A program made the translations under genes and the position numbers. Shown here piece after piece: positions 7,883-17,049 of a stretch of DNA of 34,477 nt. Under the pieces are notes generated by a model. The model ran no database searches and was not told the DNA's origin. It saw only the letters and a program-made list of their open reading frames with translations. How positions within the stretch are numbered: position 1 is the stretch's first letter; each line of letters begins with the position of its first letter. The stretch is from Terriglobia bacterium (lineage in GTDB: Bacteria; Acidobacteriota; Terriglobia; Bryobacterales; Bryobacteraceae), in contig JAIQFE010000045.1 in NCBI GenBank assembly GCA_020073445.1, positions 1 through 34,477 on the forward strand, in the 5' to 3' direction.

Positions 7883-9231
7883 AGCTCGGCTTGATTGCCA
7901 TGAGTGGGATACGAGCTCACAACCCGGAACTCACTGCGCTCGGACTCACGCTGCCAGGTTTTGTTGAGCGGAATCGTGTCATTGCCTCGTTACCTAGTCT
8001 CAGCTTGCTTACCCTGGCAGCGCTCACTCCGCAGTCCGTGGACACGCGGTATCTGGAGGTTCATGATATCTCCAAGATCAACGGAGTGCCTGAGGAATTC
8101 GATGCCGTAGCGATCTCCAGTTTCTCTGCGCAAATGCGGGATGCCTACACTCTGGCCGACCGCTACCGGGAGCTTGGAACAAAAGTGATCCTCGGCGGCC
8201 TTCATGTAACCGCCATGCCGGAGGAGGCACTGGGACATGCGGATTTGATTGCTCTTGGAGAGGGTGAGGTCGTTTGGCCGGATATCGTTTCTACGCTACA
8301 AAGCCAAACAAGCCAATCGCGCCGAATCTACGACGCGCGAAATTGTAGTTTTGATCTGGGCTTCGCGCCTGTACCAAGTTATGAACTGCTCGACCTGGAG
8401 CGGTACAATCGGCTCACCGTACAAACTCAGCGGGGCTGTCCTTTCCGCTGCGAGTTCTGTGCCTCTTCGATCCAGATCTCGCCAACTTATAAACTCAAGC
8501 CCACGGATCGAGTGATGGCGGAGATTCGTCACATTAAGTCATTATGGTCGCGGCCCTTCATTGAGTTCGCCGATGATAATACCTTCGTAAATAGACCCCA
8601 TTCGAAGCGATTGATGAGGGCGCTTTCTAAGGAGCAGGTTCGCTGGTTCACAGAGACAGACCTATCGGTGGCAGATGACGCCGAATTGCTTAGTCTGATG
8701 CGTGATAGCGGGTGCGCTCAAGTTTTGATTGGCTTCGAAGGCACTACCTTCTCGGCGCTCGACGGCTTGGAACAGCGGTCTAATTGGAAAGCCAGACAGG
8801 TGGACCGATACCTGGAGGCGATCGGTCGCATTCAGAGCTATGGCATCACTGTCAACGGATGCTTCATCTTGGGGCTGGATGGAACCGGCCCGGATTCCTT
8901 CGACGAGATCGCGCGATTCGTTGCCGAGAGCGGCCTCTACGACGTGCAAATCACGGTCCAAACTGCGTTTCCAGGCACGCCCCTCTACGCCCGGCTGGAG
9001 AGTGAAGGCCGGATTTTGCGGGACCGCGCCTGGGAGTTGTGTACTCTATTTGACGTCAACTTTCAGCCCACAAACATGACGGCCGCGGAGCTGGAAGCGG
9101 GATTACGAGACCTTGCCAAGCAACTCTATTCCAAGGAGTGTGCCGAGGCGCGCCATATGAATTTCATGCACAAACTGCGCCGCGCCTCGCGAGCCAGAGG
9201 TGATCAACGAAGGGAGCTTCCGGATGTCTAG
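7879..9231 (+). CDS. B12-binding-domain radical SAM protein
   Basis: This 450-residue protein has a cobalamin-binding Rossmann-like N-terminal domain (about 1-150, with ISSFSAQMRDAY, KVILGGLHVTAMPEEAL and LIALGEGE). The radical SAM core begins at GCPFRCEFC, where Cys187, Cys191 and Cys194 form the CX3CX2C iron-sulfur site. Later TIM-barrel pieces are EFADDNTFVNR, VLIGFEGTTFSALD, VNGCFILGLDG and TAFPGTPLYARL. Members of this class perform methylations, ring closures or rearrangements using SAM and sometimes cobalamin; no substrate is evident. It overlaps its upstream and downstream neighbours, both small membrane proteins, by 4 and 8 bases, so the three form one translational unit. A lipid or membrane-linked substrate such as a hopanoid or quinone is possible but is inference. 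Confidence 0.88.
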   Translation: MKLGLIAMSGIRAHNPELTALGLTLPGFVERNRVIASLPSLSLLTLAALTPQSVDTRYLEVHDISKINGVPEEFDAVAISSFSAQMRDAYTLADRYRELGTKVILGGLHVTAMPEEALGHADLIALGEGEVVWPDIVSTLQSQTSQSRRIYDARNCSFDLGFAPVPSYELLDLERYNRLTVQTQRGCPFRCEFCASSIQISPTYKLKPTDRVMAEIRHIKSLWSRPFIEFADDNTFVNRPHSKRLMRALSKEQVRWFTETDLSVADDAELLSLMRDSGCAQVLIGFEGTTFSALDGLEQRSNWKARQVDRYLEAIGRIQSYGITVNGCFILGLDGTGPDSFDEIARFVAESGLYDVQITVQTAFPGTPLYARLESEGRILRDRAWELCTLFDVNFQPTNMTAAELEAGLRDLAKQLYSKECAEARHMNFMHKLRRASRARGDQRRELPDV

Positions 9232-9601
9232 CTTTTGGGTAAGAGTAGTGTTTATGATTGCTGCCATCTACGACGGCGGCCTGGGTCTTGCCTTCTTGTT
9301 TTTCGGCTCGGACATTTTCCGGATTGCCAACGTAACTCCGCCGAACGACCTCGGGTATATACAGTTCCCCGCGCTGTTGCTCGTCGTCTTCGCAGTGATG
9401 TTTTTTCACATTTCCCGGAATCCTCCGAAACACCGCGAACTCATGTTGTACGGCGCCGGCCTCAAGGCTTCGTATGTCGGTGTCGTCTTTTGGCATCAAG
9501 TGAGGGGCGGAATACCGATGCTATGGATCCCTTGGGCTTGGGTGGACCTTGTCTCCCTGATTCTTTTTCTGGGCGCCTGGAAGCGAACTTCCACCAGTTA
9601 A
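9224..9601 (+). CDS. Small membrane protein downstream of radical SAM gene
   Basis: About 125 residues with roughly four hydrophobic segments: VRVVFMIAAIYDGGLGLAFLF, FPALLLVVFAVMFFHI, LYGAGLKASYVGVVFW and WAWVDLVSLILFLGAW. The ATG at 9224 is preferred over the in-frame GTG at 9200 because GAAGGGAG precedes it at good spacing and the first helix then starts near the N-terminus. It overlaps the radical SAM stop by 8 bases. The family is not recognised by name; similar four-helix proteins occur as DoxX/DUF4345-like membrane proteins. A helper or quinone-related role is speculative. Confidence 0.7.
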   Translation: MSSFWVRVVFMIAAIYDGGLGLAFLFFGSDIFRIANVTPPNDLGYIQFPALLLVVFAVMFFHISRNPPKHRELMLYGAGLKASYVGVVFWHQVRGGIPMLWIPWAWVDLVSLILFLGAWKRTSTS

Positions 9602-9874
9602 CAGACGATGCGGAAAGGCGGGGGCGGTTGGGAGAGACTAATCCGCCCGGCAGCGTGGTGTTGCCGACTCCACACTGTCGAGATGATCGGTAGGCGCCGG
9701 ATTAGGATTCCGGACGAGTCGGGCTACTCGGAATATCATCCCAGCCTGCCTAAAGGGGGCGCTGGCGCTCCTTCGATAATCAACTAATTCGAAGCACGGC
9801 GGACACCATCCGGAAGCAGTGCCGAAAGCACACCGTTCTCGCACTGCCGGAATGGACCAAAGCCGCACATCGCA
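9602..9874. other. Convergent intergenic region
   Basis: This lies between the plus-strand cassette and the end of the minus-strand KAP gene. I see no gene, tRNA or strong hairpin followed by a T-run. Confidence 0.4.
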
Positions 9875-12101
9875 TCACCCCTCGTTTAGCGGGCGTCGTT
9901 CATGTATCACCCTAAACTGTCGAATGATGGTTGTCTCCCAGGGCGTGAGCGCCGTTCCGGCCACAGCGAGACCGCCTTGGCCAGTATCAGCGATACTCAG
10001 AATCGCGCGATCCACATCAGCAGGGTCGGCAACAAGCGAAAGATCTTTGTAATGCTTATCTTGGAAGTCATTGCCAACGAATGGCGCTATAACAAACTGC
10101 GATTTCAACAGAGCTACAGCTTGATTAGGATCTCTGGCGAGATACTGACGCATGTGCGCGTGCACATTTTCTGGCCCTGCAGCCTTCGACCAAAGGTGCA
10201 GAATGAAAAGGTATTCTTGGGAAAACGCTGGAAGCAACGGTCCTCGGCCAGCTTGCAACGCGATCCGTTCGACCAAGGCCGCCTCAACTGCCTGGAGTTC
10301 CTCCGGACTGAATGGTGGCTCGCTGAGTTCATCGCGAAGTGGCCTCATCCAACCCAGGCACTCGCGGGCAAAGGATAGAGGTACCGCTATTGAGACAATG
10401 TCGCGCGCTTGGGCAAGCCTAGCTGCTGAATCAGGTAAGCGCTGAAGCAGCGTACGAATTAGAATGGCAGCCTGAGCAATCGGCGTGAGCCAAGGAATAT
10501 CGCCATGAATCTCCGGGATGTCAGTCCCACAACGAGCCACCACGCGCGCTAAACGTTGGGCTAGATCAGGCTCCATCTGACCAACCCGTCCTCTCATCTT
10601 AGAAATCAAGGTGCTGACGTTGGCTGGCGTGAGGATCTGGCGAAACCGCTGATCCGCGTCGGCTCCACTAAGCTGTCCAAGGTCGATCAGGAACTCATCG
10701 ATTCGCTGGTCAGCAATATCGCCTTCTGGAATGGAGCACGTTAGATAGCGACGCAGGTAATCCGCCGACGCCACCCGTTGCTCCCGGGACCATTGTTCCT
10801 CGTTGCGATGACCAAACTGTTTTGAACGAAATAATTCAGCTACCTGCGGAAAGAGCTTCTCAATCAAACGCTGTGCGTCGTCGCGTTCTTCGATAGAGAG
10901 CTTCGAAAACGTCTTCGCCAATAGTTCCAGGCTCGTTTCGTCAAGGTCCTGGAGAATCATGGGTGGGCGGCTGCCAGTAAAGCTTTCAGGCGACCTGCGG
11001 ATCTCCGAATAGAGCGAAGGGTAGAAGACTTTGACCCCCTCCAAAAGCATCACATCTAGCTGATTAACTTCTCCCGCGAGGAGTGGCATGGAAAAGGCCA
11101 GCGCATTCGCATAGCGCTTTGCGGTCCTTGGCGTGTCGAGCCTTGGCGCCAGGTACAAGAGAAAATTAAGTTGAAAGTCGCGCTCCGTTTCAGGAAGGAG
11201 TTCAATCCGAACGGCTTTCAAAGCACAATCGACGTGCCCCAGGCAATAATCCCGTAGCGCATCCGGATCTGCTCTCGGCAAGTTCAGTGGGACTTGGACG
11301 ATCTTTTCCAGGAAGCTTTGACCAGCGTCGAGATCTCCTGATCCGTATGCCTGCCCAAGTGCTTCGGCGACCATATCTTGATCGAAAGCCAAGACATAGG
11401 AGGTGTAGTTGAAATCCGCAGTCAGCTTGATAAGGCGGAACAGCGCGTGAATCTCCCGGCGGTCTAGCCGGTCGATGTCGTCAACGAGAATGACGACCCT
11501 CTTACGTTCTTCCATCAGTATTTGCTCAATCCGACGCTTGATCTCATCCAAGCTGACCGCGGATAGCGATGTACCTAAATCGGCAAGGGCTTGCCCGGCG
11601 GAAACTTTGACACCTTGAACATCCATAGAAGCGATGGCCGCCAATCCACCGTACTGAGACAACAGTTCTCCCACGCGCTCTTTACCAGTTGTGAGGGACC
11701 GTTTCAGTACGTCGGCCAGAGTGTCAAAAAAGCTTCTCAGGAGCATTCCTTCGTCTGCAAATCGCCATGGATTGAACCGGACGCTGGCGATGCTCCGGCG
11801 GCCTACCAGCTCTCCCTCGATATAGTCGAGTACTGTCGTCTTTCCTTCACCCGATTTGCCATAGATTGCAATGACAAGGCTACTGGGGTCTCCTCGCCGC
11901 GCCAGCGTTTCGGCCACACGCTTCGCGAGGTAGCCGTCGGAAGCGGTCTTCGCTGGGGTTGCTGGCGGGCAGATCCGAAAGGTATTCGTCGCCACCTGAG
12001 TCAGAATCATCCGAGGCGTCTCCAGGTTCCACAGCTCCCGAGCGGAGCCCCGCATCAGCAGTGACAGGAGTGTGAAACCAATTCTTGATGCGTTTCCACA
12101 T
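9875..12101 (-). pseudogene. KAP-family P-loop NTPase with apparent N-terminal frameshift
   Basis: The main frame (from 12055, 726 residues) contains Walker A GKSGEGKT (66-73), the KAP hallmark FNPWRF (94-99), Walker B VVILVDDIDRLD and later PRTAKRYANAL. KAP NTPases often sit in prophages and defence islands and can be membrane-linked. A better start is MWKRIKNWFHTP at 12099-12101 in another frame. It runs to SNPSEDRF, which belongs directly before YLAKRVAETLARR of the main frame. The switch lies near 11927-11940, implying a small indel. If real, this breaks the gene just before the P-loop; if a sequence error, the protein is about 740 residues and intact. No partner genes are next to it, and no transmembrane pair is obvious. 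Confidence 0.75.
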
Positions 12102-12543
12102 TGGGTTCGCCTTGACTATCGTAACTTGCTGGTGTCCGGGGTTACAGTCTATCTAGCAGAAGTCCCAAACGCCAATCACGATATTGATAGTCCGTTCGGA
12201 TCAGTGAGAACGCGCGAGCAAAAGGATGATGTTTCTGACAACGATTCCGAGTTCGCGATAGAACGCGCGTTTCTCGTGGCAAAGCGACTCCTCGTTGCCT
12301 AGGGGTTTTGCCACGGGTGAAGGCTAAATGAAGAGAATGCTGCGCGTCTCCTCGATGCTCGCGGATCCTAGTGTCGGAGAGACCGAGACCGACAAATCCC
12401 CGTACTATTTACCGACCGTGCTGCCCCGTTGTCATGTAACCGCACGGCTGCATGACAACTCTAACGGCACCCTTCCAATGCCTCGTGGGTTTCCGTGATT
12501 CGTTTGATACGCTAGGAGCCATTGCTCGTGTCGAGCGAAATGC
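12102..12543. other. Divergent intergenic region, KAP gene / LysR gene
   Basis: This 440-base gap must hold the promoters of the leftward KAP gene and the rightward LysR gene. A 76-codon frame at 12072-12302 has no supporting features. I see no clear inverted repeat with the LysR T-N11-A pattern that I could place with confidence. Confidence 0.4.
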
Positions 12544-13461
12544 ATGCACTTCCGAGGACTCGATCTCAATCTCTTGGTGGCCCTCGATGCCCTGATCACC
12601 GAAAAGAGCATTTCCCGCACCGGCGAGAAGATTCACCTTAGTCAGCCCGCCGCCAGTGGAGCCCTCGCTCGCCTGCGTGACTTCTTCAAGGACGATCTCC
12701 TCGTTCCAGTGGGACGCAAGATGGTCCTTACTCCTCTCGCGGAAGAACTCGCCCTGCCGGTGCGTCAACTGCTGCTGCAAGCCGAAGCTATTATCCACCG
12801 CAGTCCGCACTTTTCCGCTGAAACATCGCAGCGCACCTTCCGTCTGGTCATGTCCGACTACGTCGCCACCGTGCTAATGAGCCGCGCACTCCCGGAAATC
12901 CAGCTGCAAGCGCCCGGCATCGCTGTCGAAGTGCTTGTTCCGTCCAACCGCTCCGATCGGCTGGATCGGGGCGAAGCGGACCTGATGATCATGCCCAAGC
13001 AATACCTATCGGGGGATCACCCATCTGAGCCGCTCTTCGCGGACGAATTCGTCTGCGTCGCCTGGGCCGGCAACCAGGAGCTGCGTGGGCGCACCATTTC
13101 CATGCGCAACTACCTGCGCCTGGGTCACGTCGTAGTCCGTTTTGGAGAGCAGCAGCAAGTGCCCGCATTCGAGGAAAAGTTCATGGAGCACTTCAGCGAG
13201 GCCCGCCGCATTGAAGTCGTCACCACCGGCTTCACGCTGGTCCCGCAGCTGGTCGTGGGCACGACTCGTATTGCGACAGTCCACCGCCGGCTCGCGCAAT
13301 TCTACGCAAAACAGTTGCCGATAAAGATTCTGAAACCGCCCATCGAGATTCCGCCAGTGGTCGAATCGATGCAGTGGCACTCCATTCGAGACGGCGATCC
13401 CGGCCTCAAGTGGCTCCGCCGGATTCTACACGCGGCCGTTGCCGAACGCCCGATTCGCTAA
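12544..13461 (+). CDS. LysR-family transcriptional regulator, NodD-like
   Basis: This 305-residue protein opens with MHFRGLDLNLLVALDALI, the start typical of the NodD/LinR branch of LysR regulators. The winged helix-turn-helix covers about residues 20-65 (SISRTGEKIHLSQPAASGALARLRD). The effector domain begins near 95 (RTFRLVMSDYVATVLM), ends around 290 and includes GEADLMIMPKQY. It would bind DNA as a tetramer and respond to a small, often aromatic, ligand. Its stop is 2 bases from the stop of the convergent two-domain MBL-like gene, so it is not divergent from that operon. Its target is unknown. Confidence 0.9.
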   Translation: MHFRGLDLNLLVALDALITEKSISRTGEKIHLSQPAASGALARLRDFFKDDLLVPVGRKMVLTPLAEELALPVRQLLLQAEAIIHRSPHFSAETSQRTFRLVMSDYVATVLMSRALPEIQLQAPGIAVEVLVPSNRSDRLDRGEADLMIMPKQYLSGDHPSEPLFADEFVCVAWAGNQELRGRTISMRNYLRLGHVVVRFGEQQQVPAFEEKFMEHFSEARRIEVVTTGFTLVPQLVVGTTRIATVHRRLAQFYAKQLPIKILKPPIEIPPVVESMQWHSIRDGDPGLKWLRRILHAAVAERPIR

Positions 13462-13463
13462 CG

Positions 13464-15335
13464 TTATTTTCTGGGCGGCTGCTTGAGGCTTTGATACACG
13501 GCCGTCACGAACATCTGGGTGGTCCACGGGCCGCTGTTCGCGCCGTAACGCCGATCGTAGTCCGTGGTGACCTTGGCCGCCAGCACTTGCTCGAGCGAAG
13601 CGCCGCTGGCGATTAACGCCTTCACCCGGTCGCGGACGATGGCCACCATGTCGCGGTATTCCACGACCTCATGCTCGTCGCACAAGTACCCACGCCCCGG
13701 CACCACCAGTGTTCCACCTTCTCCCGAATGTTCAAAAACCGTGCGGTCAAGGATGGCGTCAAGCGCATTGATCTCGCCCTGAACACTGCCTCCGTTGGCG
13801 ACGTCAATGAACGGATACTGCGTGGTATTAAAGATGTCGCCGGCGACGATGATGTCGGCGCGCCGGAAGTGGACGATGCTGTCGCCATCGGTGGAGGCGT
13901 GGGGCATGTAGAACATTTCGATGCTGTCGCCATTGTGGAACTGCCGGCGGCGCTCGGCGAGGTAAGTGTCGATGGGCCACGAATCCGGAGCGGTGGGCGG
14001 GTTATTGCCGAGTGAGCCGGTCATTCGTGCGGCGACGTTTTCGTGGGCCATGATTGTGGCCGTGGCGCCCACACCCGGCGAATTCAGGGCAAGGAAGGTT
14101 CCGACCACGCTCGGATCGGAGCCTGCGTTCTTCAGGGTTTGGTTGCCGCCGGTGTAGTCAGCGTGGAAGCTGGTGTTGGCGATGTAGCGGATGGGTTTCG
14201 TTGAGATGCGGCGGATCTCGGCAAGAACTTTGCTGGTGAGCTTGCCTGTGCCGGTGTCGACAACGAAGGCTCCCTCGTCACCAGTTTGCACAACGATGTT
14301 CGAGCCGTCGCCGACCAGCATGTAAACGTTGTTGCGGATCGGTAGAACGTGGATTTCTCCGTCGTGGGGATCGGGGTCGACCGCGACGCTCGTGGCGGAC
14401 GGTCCGGGCGCTGGATGAGTCAATTCACGAGCCTTGGCGTCGGAGACTGAGGCGAGTTTGGCTTCGAATTCGCGATAGAGCGTATCGGGACCGCCGAGTG
14501 CCCCGATCAATGGCACTTGGTTCTTCTTGGAATACTCGTCGAGATAGGGGTGCGCGCCAAACAGGTAGTTGGGCACCTGGTCCGGGGCGCGGCCAACGAT
14601 CTGCTCGCTGTCGTCGCATGGGAACAACCAGGCACCGGGATCCGTCGGCTGACGGTAGAAATCTGTGGTGCGAATCCACGGCTCCGAGAGAAAGACAGGA
14701 TCGTTGACCACGGAAGTATACGTAATGTGATCGCCGTGCCGCACGAAGAATTCGGTGAGCGTTGCCTGATCGCTTTCAGGAAGGCCGTTGCGGCGAAACC
14801 AGCCTTGTTTGAGATGGGTGGTCTCGACGCGCAGGGCGTTGCCGACGAAGGTGCCGGTCGAGAAGCCCATATAAGTATGGGGTGCGTAGGCAGGCGGATG
14901 GGGGCGGTCGTCCATCCAAAAGACCCGGTGCCCTTCGAAGGTCTGCGAGTACCAATGAATTGCAATCAACGTGCGGAGTTTAGGGTCGCGCTCTTCCCAC
15001 ACCAGGGTGTTGCCGATGGAGCGGACCGAATAGGGCGCGACATAGCCGTCGCACTGATGGAAGCGCGAAGTTAGCCGAGAGGTGTCGTATGAGAGAGCCC
15101 ATAATCGGCCGGCTTCGTTGATGGGGATGCCGCCGTAGTCCACCAACTCAGGACCGGCGCCGCGCTCAGCTCCGTCCTCCTGCATGTTGCCCGTCCAGTA
15201 TCCGGAAAAGTCCACGGCGGGGGCGGGTCCACCTTTGGCGGCGCCTCCGGCCGGGGCTTGGGCATCCAGTAACCACGCACCGGCGACGCATCCGAGCAAG
15301 ATGAGACTCAGACGAAGAACCTTCATGATCGCCAT
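13464..15335 (-). CDS. Two-domain secreted protein with degenerate MBL fold
   Basis: The start at 15335 (MAIMKVLRLS) is preferred over 15353 because AAGG-TAGG precedes it and it follows the upstream stop by 2 bases. It gives 623 residues. A signal peptide (about 1-26) is followed by an Ala/Gly/Pro/Lys linker. Residues 40-300 form a beta-rich domain related in style to the neighbouring genes at 15338 and 17046 (VDFSGYWTGN, PINEAGRLWAL). Residues 325-600 are MBL-like: NVYMLVGDGSNIVVQTGDEGAFVVDTG, then SFHADYTGGN (389-398) where HxHxDH is expected, MPHASTDGDSIVHF and IIVAGDIFNT. The first and last metal-binding His are Ser and Tyr, so normal two-metal catalysis is doubtful. It is the last gene of a coupled five-gene operon and probably acts in the periplasm. 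Confidence 0.8.
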   Translation of the reverse strand: MAIMKVLRLSLILLGCVAGAWLLDAQAPAGGAAKGGPAPAVDFSGYWTGNMQEDGAERGAGPELVDYGGIPINEAGRLWALSYDTSRLTSRFHQCDGYVAPYSVRSIGNTLVWEERDPKLRTLIAIHWYSQTFEGHRVFWMDDRPHPPAYAPHTYMGFSTGTFVGNALRVETTHLKQGWFRRNGLPESDQATLTEFFVRHGDHITYTSVVNDPVFLSEPWIRTTDFYRQPTDPGAWLFPCDDSEQIVGRAPDQVPNYLFGAHPYLDEYSKKNQVPLIGALGGPDTLYREFEAKLASVSDAKARELTHPAPGPSATSVAVDPDPHDGEIHVLPIRNNVYMLVGDGSNIVVQTGDEGAFVVDTGTGKLTSKVLAEIRRISTKPIRYIANTSFHADYTGGNQTLKNAGSDPSVVGTFLALNSPGVGATATIMAHENVAARMTGSLGNNPPTAPDSWPIDTYLAERRRQFHNGDSIEMFYMPHASTDGDSIVHFRRADIIVAGDIFNTTQYPFIDVANGGSVQGEINALDAILDRTVFEHSGEGGTLVVPGRGYLCDEHEVVEYRDMVAIVRDRVKALIASGASLEQVLAAKVTTDYDRRYGANSGPWTTQMFVTAVYQSLKQPPRK

Positions 15336-15337
15336 AC

Positions 15338-16108
15338 CTACCTTGCGTCGCACGGCTGCGGGTTCCAGCCGGCGGCATCCGCCTGTTTCTTGAAGTGCAC
15401 GCTGTACCAGTAGGGCCCGTTCAGGTAATCCGGATCGGTGACCTCGACGCTGACGACGAGCAGCGCGGGCCCCCCTGGGATCTCCTGGCGATCATAGTAT
15501 TCGGTGAAGGTCGCCTTCGCACCATACGGCACGCCGTTGCGCGCGAGGTAGCCGGGGCTTGCCTGCGTGGTGACGACTTTCAGAGAGCCTCCACCCCCGC
15601 CACCGCGTCCTCCCAGCGTGAAGCCGGTGAGAGCCGGCGTGAGACGATCCCAGGAAGCAACGGAGACACCCTGCAGGCTCCCAGCTTGGCCGCTTGGGGT
15701 TCCGAAGGAGAGCATGCGAGTCTGGGCGCCAGCGTCGGATTCGATCTTGAGGTTATTCCCTTCCCAGGTAATGTGAAGGCGTCCGGGCATGCGAAGGATG
15801 CCGCCGACCCCGTAAGCCTTGCACGAGTTGGCTGAGGCCGGATCCCAAGCGGCAGCCTCGCGGCGGCCGGCCGCGCTGACCGGGATGCTGCCAACATCGC
15901 CTTTCGCCGCGGGATGGATGCGTTCTTTCCAGTCTTCCGTGATCTGCGCGACCCAGTACCCCGTGGGATCGAAAAGGGCGGCCGCGGGTCCACCGCGTCC
16001 GGGCCCGCCGCGTCCTCCACCGGGGCCTGCGCCAGGTGGTTGTGCGCTGAGGACGCCTGCGAGGGCGAGCAAAATCGTTCCCGACGTGGCGAGCGACCAG
16101 CGCGACAT
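15338..16108 (-). CDS. Secreted beta-rich protein, unknown function
   Basis: The start ATG at 16106-16108 shares a base with the upstream stop (TGATG), so it is translationally coupled. It gives 256 residues. A signal peptide ends near LSAQPPG and is followed by a strongly Gly/Arg/Pro-rich stretch. The body contains PTGYWVAQITEDWKERI, LHITWEGNNLKIESDAG and PYWYSVHFKKQ, with a second poly-Gly block near residue 170. The GYW opening, the NLKIE strand and the closing section on test-like values resemble the N-terminal domain of the next gene, so the two may be related domains. No enzyme motif is visible. Confidence 0.7.
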   Translation of the reverse strand: MSRWSLATSGTILLALAGVLSAQPPGAGPGGGRGGPGRGGPAAALFDPTGYWVAQITEDWKERIHPAAKGDVGSIPVSAAGRREAAAWDPASANSCKAYGVGGILRMPGRLHITWEGNNLKIESDAGAQTRMLSFGTPSGQAGSLQGVSVASWDRLTPALTGFTLGGRGGGGGGSLKVVTTQASPGYLARNGVPYGAKATFTEYYDRQEIPGGPALLVVSVEVTDPDYLNGPYWYSVHFKKQADAAGWNPQPCDAR

Positions 16109-17049
16109 CAGTTCCCCTTGCGAATGAGCTGCGCCTGGCTGCATTCGGACATGACATTCAGGAACGCCGCGTAGTCGCTCTCTTTAATGACGAACGGGTG
16201 CGGGTCCTGCGCGCCGCGTTTCTTCAGCTGCTCCAGCCGGGCGGCGAATCCATCCATCAGCGGGTGATTCTGGATCTCCACGTCGACATGGTTGTCCGCG
16301 GCGATGCGCGCATACTTCTGGATCGACTTCACGTAATCGCGCAGGCCATCAGTGGTGACGAATCCGGCAGTTAATACCGTGCCGCCGAACAGTCCCGCCG
16401 TGTGCTTCCGCCCTTTGTCGAACACCGGAAAGATCAGCGCTAGCGCGCCGGGCGTATGCCCCGGAACCAGCACCGGCAGGATCATCGTGTCGCCGAGCGT
16501 GATGGGTTTCCCGTCAGTGACCACTTGGTCCCGGCGCGGGGCCGGAGCAGCGGCAGCCTTGCCTTTGGCCTGGGGCGCGTCGAGCAAATCCCAGTCTGCC
16601 GCCGAAAGAAACACCTTCGTTTGGTAGGTGTCCTGGAAATAGCGAGCTGCGCCGAAGTGATCCGAGTGTCCGTGCAGCACGATGATGTAGCGTACCTTGG
16701 CAGGATCAAACCCGAGCGCTTTGAGACCGGGAAGAAGGACGGATTGGATCTGCTCAGGGTATCCGGCATCGATCAGGATTAGCCCTTCGCTGGTTTCAAG
16801 GATGTAGACAGCGGTGCCGACGCTCCCCACCACCGAGAGATTGTCAAACAACCGCGTCGGCTCAATCGCGGGATCCGTCGGGCGGTTCGGCATCGACGAT
16901 TCCGCGCAGAAGTAATTCGCGGCCTCTGTCCACCTGGCCCCCGCCGCGCTCTTCGCCCGTGCAAGGTGGTCTTCCAGTGTTCCCTGTCCTTGTGCGTTGC
17001 CAGTGAGCAACCCGAGCCCCATGGCGGCCAGCCATTTCGCCGTCCTCAT
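16108..17049 (-). CDS. Secreted MBL-fold metallo-hydrolase (subclass B3-like)
   Basis: This 313-residue protein has a signal peptide (about 1-22). The MBL core includes GTAVYILETSEGLILIDAGYP, the metal motif HGHSDHFGA (126-134, HxHxDH), LVPGHTPGALAL with another ligand His, and the late IQNHPLMDG His. All expected zinc ligands are present, so an active hydrolase is likely; the substrate could be a lactone, beta-lactam or other ester. An Ala/Pro/Lys insert (APQAKGKAAAAPAP) interrupts the region after ADWDLLD, compared with the paralogue at 22749-23765. Stop and start overlap with both neighbours (TGATG and ATGA), showing tight coupling in the operon. Confidence 0.88.
   Translation of the reverse strand: MRTAKWLAAMGLGLLTGNAQGQGTLEDHLARAKSAAGARWTEAANYFCAESSMPNRPTDPAIEPTRLFDNLSVVGSVGTAVYILETSEGLILIDAGYPEQIQSVLLPGLKALGFDPAKVRYIIVLHGHSDHFGAARYFQDTYQTKVFLSAADWDLLDAPQAKGKAAAAPAPRRDQVVTDGKPITLGDTMILPVLVPGHTPGALALIFPVFDKGRKHTAGLFGGTVLTAGFVTTDGLRDYVKSIQKYARIAADNHVDVEIQNHPLMDGFAARLEQLKKRGAQDPHPFVIKESDYAAFLNVMSECSQAQLIRKGN

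Noticed and set aside
9875-12101. KAP NTPase as part of a Qat-type defence system
   Set aside because: No QueC-like, TatD-like or other Qat partner genes are adjacent.
14710-14725. Further GTATAC hits (also near 1549, 31892 and 33839)
   Set aside because: They lie inside coding or remnant sequence without flanking arms and away from starts, so they are taken as chance occurrences.
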